9,700 bases of DNA, taken from Candidatus Andersenbacteria bacterium RIFCSPHIGHO2_02_FULL_45_11. Its GTDB lineage: Bacteria; Patescibacteriota; Andersenbacteria; UBA10190. Made by a program: the position numbers and the translations under genes. The stretch covers positions 1 to 9,700 of the forward strand of contig MHHP01000006.1 of assembly GCA_001817055.1 (NCBI GenBank). Direction: 5' to 3'. Below, piece after piece: positions 6,406-9,700 of the stretch. Each line of letters starts with the position of its first letter. Within the stretch, counting starts at the first letter, position 1. The notes beneath the pieces are model-generated. The model was not told the origin of the DNA. It saw only the letters and a program-made list of their open reading frames with translations, and did not search any database.

Positions 6406-6933
6406 ATGTCTCTTGACCCACGTACGCTCGCACTTATAACAGCCCGCCTCGATGATGCGGAGCGAAATATTCAATATGTACGGCAGGCACTTGAAGAAGA
6501 AATCCCTTCCAATAAAATCCCAAGCCTTGCCACAGATGAAGTGTCTCTGCCTCAACTAGAAGGTGAGCGGGTTATTGAAGGCGTATTCGATGGGCAAAAC
6601 ATGCAAGGGAACGATGGCGAAGAATATCCGGTACCGCCAAATTACGCCTCAAAGTCCAAGCTCGTAGAGGGCGATGTACTCAAGCTTACGATCGAAATAG
6701 GTGGCGCATTACTCTACAAGCAAATTAATCCTGTAGAACGCAAGAGAATTGTGGGCACACTTACCGTCGACGATACTGGTAACTTCGGCGTGCAAACGGC
6801 AGAGAAAACATACAAAATCCTCCTGGCAAGCGTTACCTTTTATCGCGCCCAAGAAGGCGATGAAGTTACCGTGCTGGTTCCAGAGCATGGCGATGCCGAG
6901 TGGGGGGCGGTCGACCACGTAATCCATCACTAA
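6406..6933 (+). CDS. Conserved-type uncharacterised protein, 175 aa
   Basis: A soluble acidic protein that I cannot assign to a named family. Residues 1-32 form a probable amphipathic helix or short coiled coil (TLALITARLDDAERNIQYVRQALEEE). Residues 33-52 are a Pro/Ser linker. From 55 on the pattern is beta-rich: VIEGVFDGQNMQGNDGEEYPV PPNYASKSKLVEGDVLKLTI, LLYKQINPVERKRIVGTL, and a final domain with YKILLASVTFYRAQEGDEVTVLVPE and WGAVDHVI. This reads like a small beta-barrel with a GD turn (EGDVLKL, EGDEVTVLVP). I recall similar proteins in Parcubacteria genomes, always hypothetical. It is first in a tight operon with gtrA-like and dnaX genes (gaps of 6 and 15 bp). No signal peptide or membrane helix. 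Function unknown. Confidence 0.8.
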   Translation: MSLDPRTLALITARLDDAERNIQYVRQALEEEIPSNKIPSLATDEVSLPQLEGERVIEGVFDGQNMQGNDGEEYPVPPNYASKSKLVEGDVLKLTIEIGGALLYKQINPVERKRIVGTLTVDDTGNFGVQTAEKTYKILLASVTFYRAQEGDEVTVLVPEHGDAEWGAVDHVIHH

Positions 6934-6939
6934 TATTTT

Positions 6940-7425
6940 ATGCTTTCCTTTATTGCAGACCGCATTATCGGCTTGCTGCCCGAGCGTTACCAGAGAGTCG
7001 CAAAGCAGTTCATAAAATTTGCAATTACCGGCACTATCGGTGCTGTTGTTGATTTTGGAACATTCGGTATTCTCACCCGGATATTCCGCTGGACCACTAC
7101 ATACACTATTTGGGGAACAGAAATTATTGCCGCTAATAACGTAAGTGTGTTTTTTGCGGTATGCAGCAATTTTATTATCAACCGCTACTGGACGTTCCAA
7201 GGCACCACAGGCAACGCGACTAAGCAGGGAGCGGGGTATCTCCTTTTAAATACATTTACATGGGCAGTAAACCAAGTTTTGGTTTCTCTCTTCACATTCC
7301 ATACCCCTTTCTTCGCACAAACATTTGGAGATAATAGGGATTTTGCAGCAAAAGTAGCGGCCATCGTTATTACACTCTTTATTAATTTCTTTGGAAGCAA
7401 GCTATTGATCTTCAGGGGGAAGTAA
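6940..7425 (+). CDS. GtrA-family membrane protein
   Basis: 161 residues with four membrane helices (about 25-48, 62-81, 97-120, 136-156), the usual GtrA/PF04138 layout. Family marks are KFAITGTIGAVVDFGTF at the start of helix 1, NFIINRYWTF (77-86) after helix 2, and NFFGSKLLIF (149-158) at the end. Characterised members are thought to help flip polyprenyl-phosphate-linked sugars or to support cell-wall polysaccharide synthesis. The GT39-like enzyme encoded just upstream on the opposite strand uses such lipid-linked sugars, so a shared pathway is possible (inference). A hydrophobic-aromatic N-terminal stretch (LSFIADRIIGLLPERYQ) precedes helix 1. The gene starts six bases after the upstream stop, in an AT-rich gap with no Shine-Dalgarno site. 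The ATG is the only start giving the full family length. Confidence 0.9.
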   Translation: MLSFIADRIIGLLPERYQRVAKQFIKFAITGTIGAVVDFGTFGILTRIFRWTTTYTIWGTEIIAANNVSVFFAVCSNFIINRYWTFQGTTGNATKQGAGYLLLNTFTWAVNQVLVSLFTFHTPFFAQTFGDNRDFAAKVAAIVITLFINFFGSKLLIFRGK

Positions 7426-7440
7426 GTACCCTAGAAGAGT

Positions 7441-8994
7441 ATGCCAGCGCTGTACCGCCAATATCGCCCTACAACCTTTGCCGAAATTATCGGCCAAGAC
7501 CACATTACGTCTATCTTGATGCAACAAGTCATCAAAGATGCAATTGCCCATGCGTACCTATTCCAGGGCCCCCGAGGTACTGGGAAAACAACCACTGCCC
7601 GCGTATTCGCAAAGCGAATCAATTGCAGTGCGGCAAGTACCGCTGAATCGTGCGGAACATGCACCTCTTGCGTGGCCCTACAAGACCACCGAGCACTGGA
7701 TGTAATTGAAATAGATGCCGCTTCTAATAGAGGAATCGACGATATTCGAGCACTGCGAGATACAGCAACGCTATCGCCCACATTAGGAAAGTACAAGGTA
7801 TATATCATAGACGAAGTACACCAGTTATCAGGCCCGGCGTTCGCTGCGCTCCTAAAAATTCTTGAAGAGCCCCCCAAGCATGTGCTCTTTATATTAGCAA
7901 CTACAGAACTACAAAAAGTTCCTGCGACCATTGCAAGCCGCTGCCAATTATTTCGATTTAAGCGTGCAACGCACGAAGAAATGCATGCACGCATCCAGCA
8001 CTTGCTCGCCAAAGAAGATCGTACGGCAGACGAAGAACTTATCTCATTTATTATTAGTAGAAGCGATGGCTGCTACCGCGATGCGGAATCGCTCTTAGGC
8101 CAGTTGCTTTCTCAAAGCGAAGATACTCTTACAGTACAAGCAGCATCTGGCTTGCTTGGGATTCCTTCGCCACAGCTTATTGAAAACTTTCTTACTGCCC
8201 TCATTGCTAGCGATACCGCAACAGCAATTACAATTGCAACAAAAGCATATACAGACGGCTTTGATGTTGAGCAGTTCTTGCACGAGGCAATTAGGCAAGC
8301 AAGGGATACAGCCGTACAAGCAGTTACAACGGGTAACGGGCAAATAGACCGCCTAACTACGATCATGCGAGCCTTCTTGGTTGCAACCCAGGATTTGGCA
8401 TATGTACCAGAACCAATGATTGCAATTGAACTGGCAATCCTAACGGCATGCGTATCAAGTGCGAAGCCGCCAGTTTCTCCCCCTCATATGAGGGGGAGTC
8501 AGTCTGCTGAAATGCAGACTGGAGGGGGTAGTGGTGTTGAGCGCACTACGACCCCACCCCTGCCTGCCAAGCAGGCAGTTCCCCTCCCCTCATACGAGGG
8601 GAGGAAATCCTCGACCCCTAATTCTCCGCCCAACGCCCAACCTGATGAACGCCTCACAAAAATCCGTTCTTCATGGGAGGCAATTATCCAGCACGTACGC
8701 ACGCTCAATCCGGTAGCTTCAACATTTTTGCGCGCCACCAGCCCTCATATAATGAACGAAAACGTACTTACTATCCGAATGCAGTTTCCACTTCATAAGA
8801 CGTTTTTTGATAAGCCAGATAATAAGCTCAAGGTGCAACAGGCGATTAAAGCAATTGTCGATATGGACGTAGCTCTTACATGCCTACTAGAATCAAACGC
8901 AACAGGGCCCGCAGTCACACGAGAACAAAAAGAATTGCAAGAAGCAGACTTGCTCAAAAACGTCCAAGAAGTGTTCGGAGTGCAGGTGAAATAG
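7441..8994 (+). CDS. dnaX: DNA polymerase III subunit gamma/tau, with in-frame insertion
   Basis: ATPase of the clamp loader, which places the sliding clamp on primed DNA and links polymerases at the fork. Residues 1-175 form the AAA+ domain: LYRQYRPTTFAEIIGQ, Walker A GPRGTGKT (43-50), a zinc module with Cys62, Cys71, Cys74 and Cys77, Walker B IIDEVH (122-127), sensor 1 LATT (152-155) and SRC with the probable Arg finger (166-168). The lid and helical domain III run to about 340 (sensor-2 region SDGCYRDAESLLGQL, 208-222). Residues 345-389 are encoded by a palindromic repeat (8474-8607) and look foreign: Pro/Gly/Ser/Thr-rich. A C-terminal domain of the Gram-positive-like tau type follows (412-485, SWEAIIQHVRTLNPVASTFL). 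At 517 residues it is full size. A weak AGAAGAG purine run precedes the ATG, 15 bp after the GtrA gene. Confidence 0.96.
   Translation: MPALYRQYRPTTFAEIIGQDHITSILMQQVIKDAIAHAYLFQGPRGTGKTTTARVFAKRINCSAASTAESCGTCTSCVALQDHRALDVIEIDAASNRGIDDIRALRDTATLSPTLGKYKVYIIDEVHQLSGPAFAALLKILEEPPKHVLFILATTELQKVPATIASRCQLFRFKRATHEEMHARIQHLLAKEDRTADEELISFIISRSDGCYRDAESLLGQLLSQSEDTLTVQAASGLLGIPSPQLIENFLTALIASDTATAITIATKAYTDGFDVEQFLHEAIRQARDTAVQAVTTGNGQIDRLTTIMRAFLVATQDLAYVPEPMIAIELAILTACVSSAKPPVSPPHMRGSQSAEMQTGGGSGVERTTTPPLPAKQAVPLPSYEGRKSSTPNSPPNAQPDERLTKIRSSWEAIIQHVRTLNPVASTFLRATSPHIMNENVLTIRMQFPLHKTFFDKPDNKLKVQQAIKAIVDMDVALTCLLESNATGPAVTREQKELQEADLLKNVQEVFGVQVK
8474..8607. repeat. Palindromic (MITE/REP-like) element inside dnaX
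   Basis: About 134 bp that carries five consecutive hairpins. These are a perfect 22-bp palindrome (8477-8498, CTCCCCCTCAT and its complement), CAGTCTGC/GCAGACTG (8500-8507/8514-8521, loop TGAAAT), GTAGTG/CACTAC (8528-8533/8544-8549, extended by GGGG/CCCC), CTGCCTGC/GCAGGCAG (8560-8567/8571-8578, loop CAA) and CCTCCCCTC/GAGGGGAGG (8583-8591/8596-8604, loop ATAC). The outer 25 bp at each end are inverted copies, identical at 20 of 25 positions, both starting TTTC. It is translated without a stop as residues 345-389. It is not an independent gene and has no transposase. Exact ends are uncertain by a few bases, because no clear target duplication is visible. Confidence 0.85.
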
Positions 8995-9002
8995 GGCTTT
9001 TC

Positions 9003-9031
9003 TTGCTCAAAAACAAATAGTTCGGTAGTAT
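9003..9031 (+). promoter_or_regulatory. Promoter of tRNA-Gln
   Basis: TTGCTC (9003-9008, 3/6 to TTGACA), a 17-bp spacer and TAGTAT (9026-9031, 4/6). Transcription would start near 9038, about three bases before the tRNA. It begins nine bases after the dnaX stop, so the tRNA can be expressed on its own. The -10 sequence is the same as that of the 6406 operon. Confidence 0.55.
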
Positions 9032-9040
9032 CAGCAGCAT

Positions 9041-9111
9041 TCCGGGATCGTCTAGCGGCAGGACGTTGGGTTTTGGTCCCAAAAACCGGGGTTCGAATCC
9101 CTGTCCCGGAA
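9041..9111 (+). tRNA. tRNA-Gln (anticodon TTG)
   Basis: A full cloverleaf: acceptor TCCGGGA/TCCCGGA (9041-9047/9104-9110), D stem GTCT/GGAC (9050-9053/9061-9064), anticodon stem TTGGG/CCCAA (9066-9070/9078-9082) with loop TTTTGGT, anticodon TTG at 9073-9075, and T arm CGGGG/CCCTG (9087-9091/9099-9103) with loop TTCGAAT. The discriminator base is A9111. The next bases are CCG, not CCA, so the 3' CCA must be added by a nucleotidyltransferase. The codon read is CAA, with CAG by wobble. In many bacteria without GlnRS the tRNA is charged with Glu and amidated; this cannot be judged here. The 3' end merges directly with the hairpin array at 9110. Confidence 0.95.
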
Positions 9112-9186
9112 CCGCGCTGAGCGCGGTTACCCCACGCTAAGCGTGGGAACCGCATGCTAAACATACTACCGCCCGCTAAGCGGGCG
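9110..9186. repeat. Tandem array of about 20-bp mini-hairpins after tRNA-Gln
   Basis: Four units with a period of 20, 20 and 19 bp (loop starts 9118, 9138, 9158, 9177). Three are perfect: AACCGCGC-TGA-GCGCGGTT (9110-9128), CCCACGC-TAA-GCGTGGG (9131-9147) and CGCCCGC-TAA-GCGGGCG (9170-9186). The third unit (about 9151-9168) keeps GC-TAA but its stem is decayed. Loops (TRA), the flanking GC and the spacer AAC-like bases are conserved, while the stem bases differ in compensating fashion. No T-run follows, so it is not a standard terminator. Confidence 0.75.
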
Positions 9187-9203
9187 AACCAGCTCAAATA
9201 AGC

Positions 9204-9209
9204 TACAAT
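9204..9209 (+). promoter_or_regulatory. -10 box of the GIY-YIG gene, leaderless
   Basis: TACAAT (5/6 to TATAAT) ends six bases before the ATG at 9216, which places +1 at the A of ATG. There is no -35 match 16-18 bp upstream; that position is taken by the last mini-hairpin (9170-9186). No Shine-Dalgarno site. Confidence 0.55.
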
Positions 9210-9215
9210 ATACAT

Positions 9216-9485
9216 ATGTATTATATTTACATATTGCATAGTAAAAAAGATGGCAAACTATATACCGGCTTTACGCCTGACTTAAAAAAGAGAATAAAAG
9301 CTCATGAAGGAGGGTACGTTAGATCTACGAAAAATCGAAGACCTTTTATACTGATTCACTACGAAGCTTTTTTGTATTCAGAAGACGCTCGACGCCGTGA
9401 AAAATATTTGAAAGGCGGAAATGGCAAACAGGATATCGAAGCAATGCTGAAAACCCACTTCGAAAAAAATAAATGGAATAAATAA
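9216..9485 (+). CDS. GIY-YIG nuclease domain protein
   Basis: An 89-residue stand-alone GIY-YIG domain of the small bacterial (UPF0213/YhbQ-like) type. Residues 2-6 (YYIYI) fill the GIY position, LYTGFT (15-20) fills YIG, Lys/Arg-rich DLKKRIKAH (22-30) gives the catalytic-position Arg, and YEAF (49-52) the metal-binding Glu. A conserved RRREKYLKGG (59-68) and a basic tail (FEKNKWNK) follow. GIY-YIG enzymes cut DNA with one metal ion; the role of this subfamily is not settled. It is often mislabelled as excinuclease subunit C, but the UvrC-specific parts are missing. AT-rich codons contrast with the neighbouring dnaX. Position just after a tRNA gene and repeat array may mark acquired DNA (inference). 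The start is fixed by the leaderless promoter. Confidence 0.88.
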   Translation: MYYIYILHSKKDGKLYTGFTPDLKKRIKAHEGGYVRSTKNRRPFILIHYEAFLYSEDARRREKYLKGGNGKQDIEAMLKTHFEKNKWNK

Positions 9486-9511
9486 AATTTTATATCCCTT
9501 TTTGGACAATG

Positions 9512-9540
9512 AAAAAAAACCGCACAGCGAACCGTACGGT
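9512..9540 (-). terminator. Intrinsic terminator of the minus-strand gene
   Basis: Read on the minus strand, ACCGTACGG (9540-9532), loop TTCG, and CTGTGCGGT (9527-9519) form a 9-bp stem with two G-T pairs, closed by G-C around a stable UUCG tetraloop. Eight T residues follow (9519-9512). It lies 25 bases after the stop of the minus-strand gene. The plus strand has no T-run after the hairpin, so it serves the minus strand only. Confidence 0.88.
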
Positions 9541-9565
9541 CTTAATAATCTCAAGGATCAATTTT

Positions 9566-9700
9566 TCACAACAGCCAGGCGATTGTGGCGATCACCCACG
9601 TTATTCCATTTGCAGTTTCGCTGATCCCTAGCCACTTGCGGTTAGGATCCCAACCAGCTTCGCGAACCATCATGTAAATCTGGCCCAGGCGAATAAGGAT
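9566..9700 (-). CDS. C-terminal end of a minus-strand protein (partial)
   Basis: On the minus strand the frame is open from the window edge to TGA at 9568-9566, giving 44 residues. They read as a soluble helix and turn (RLGQIYMMVREAGWDPNRKW) and then a closing hydrophobic stretch of about 13 residues (GITWVIATIAWLL) that may be a membrane-anchoring helix or half of one. I do not recognise a family from so little. Support for a real gene comes from the well-formed terminator just downstream (9512-9540) and from the natural amino-acid make-up. The gene converges on the GIY-YIG gene; 80 bp separate their stops. Confidence 0.6.
   Translation of the reverse strand: MLIRLGQIYMMVREAGWDPNRKWLGISETANGITWVIATIAWLL

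Noticed and set aside
6346..6555. 70-residue N-terminal extension of the glycosyltransferase (start at 6555)
   Set aside because: The added part is Cys-rich and lacks family similarity, runs antisense to the coding sequence that begins at 6406 and covers the divergent promoter. The ATG at 6345 directly precedes the natural first membrane helix.
6709..7200. 163-aa minus-strand frame antisense to the 6406 and GtrA genes
   Set aside because: Opposite two well-supported genes, with atypical Cys/Asn-rich composition and no promoter or family signal.
8500..8994. Programmed -1 frameshift in dnaX making a short gamma form
   Set aside because: No A AAA AAG-type slippery heptamer in the zero frame was seen near the domain III/C-terminal junction; the hairpins there are better explained by the repeat element.
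9110..9186. CRISPR array
   Set aside because: Units are about 20 bp and self-complementary with no distinct spacers of constant length between identical repeats, and no cas genes are nearby.
8793..9239. 148-aa minus-strand frame across the dnaX end, tRNA-Gln and the hairpin array
   Set aside because: It contains GTGIRTPVFGTKTQRP, the typical spurious translation of the antisense strand of a tRNA gene, and is otherwise antisense to dnaX.

Overview
The window looks like a stretch of a compact bacterial chromosome. The best guess is a Patescibacteria / Candidate Phyla Radiation (CPR) lineage of the Parcubacteria type. This is an inference from short intergenic gaps, an almost complete lack of Shine-Dalgarno sites, -10 boxes placed for leaderless transcripts, a tRNA without encoded CCA, small proteins of CPR-like style, and dense GC-rich palindromic repeats. 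No rRNA or marker phylogeny is available to prove it. TAA, TAG and TGA all act as stops, so the code appears standard.

Layout. (1) 1-352: 3' end of a gene that enters from the left, carrying an in-frame GC-rich repeat; its stop codon lies at the edge of a second repeat cluster. (2) 353-560: no gene, but three inverted-repeat structures, one of which folds as a cloverleaf. (3) 561-1258: promoter and a translationally coupled pair, a DUF5678-like small protein and a retropepsin-like aspartic protease. (4) 1318-4843: lysS, serS and an ftsQ-like gene, nearly touching, probably one operon. (5) 4825-6345 on the minus strand: a GT-C membrane glycosyltransferase (GT39/ArnT-like), convergent with ftsQ and overlapping it by 19 bp. 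(6) 6346-6405: divergent promoter region. (7) 6406-8994: uncharacterised 175-aa protein, GtrA-family membrane protein, and dnaX. dnaX contains a roughly 134-bp palindromic element read in frame between polymerase-clamp-loader domains. (8) 9003-9186: promoter, tRNA-Gln(TTG) and a tandem array of about 20-bp mini-hairpins that starts on the last base pair of the tRNA. (9) 9204-9485: leaderless GIY-YIG nuclease-domain gene. (10) 9512-9700: intrinsic terminator and the C-terminal end of a small, probably membrane-associated protein on the minus strand.

How it fits together. The core is housekeeping: two aminoacyl-tRNA synthetases, a tRNA, the clamp loader and the divisome. Two membrane proteins (GT39 and GtrA) suggest nearby cell-surface glycan work. 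Accessory material (the protease pair, GIY-YIG and the repeats) sits at the junctions. The most unusual signal is repeat biology: palindromic elements that occupy intergenic space and also enter reading frames, including the essential dnaX, without breaking them. I found no complete new defence or mobile system.
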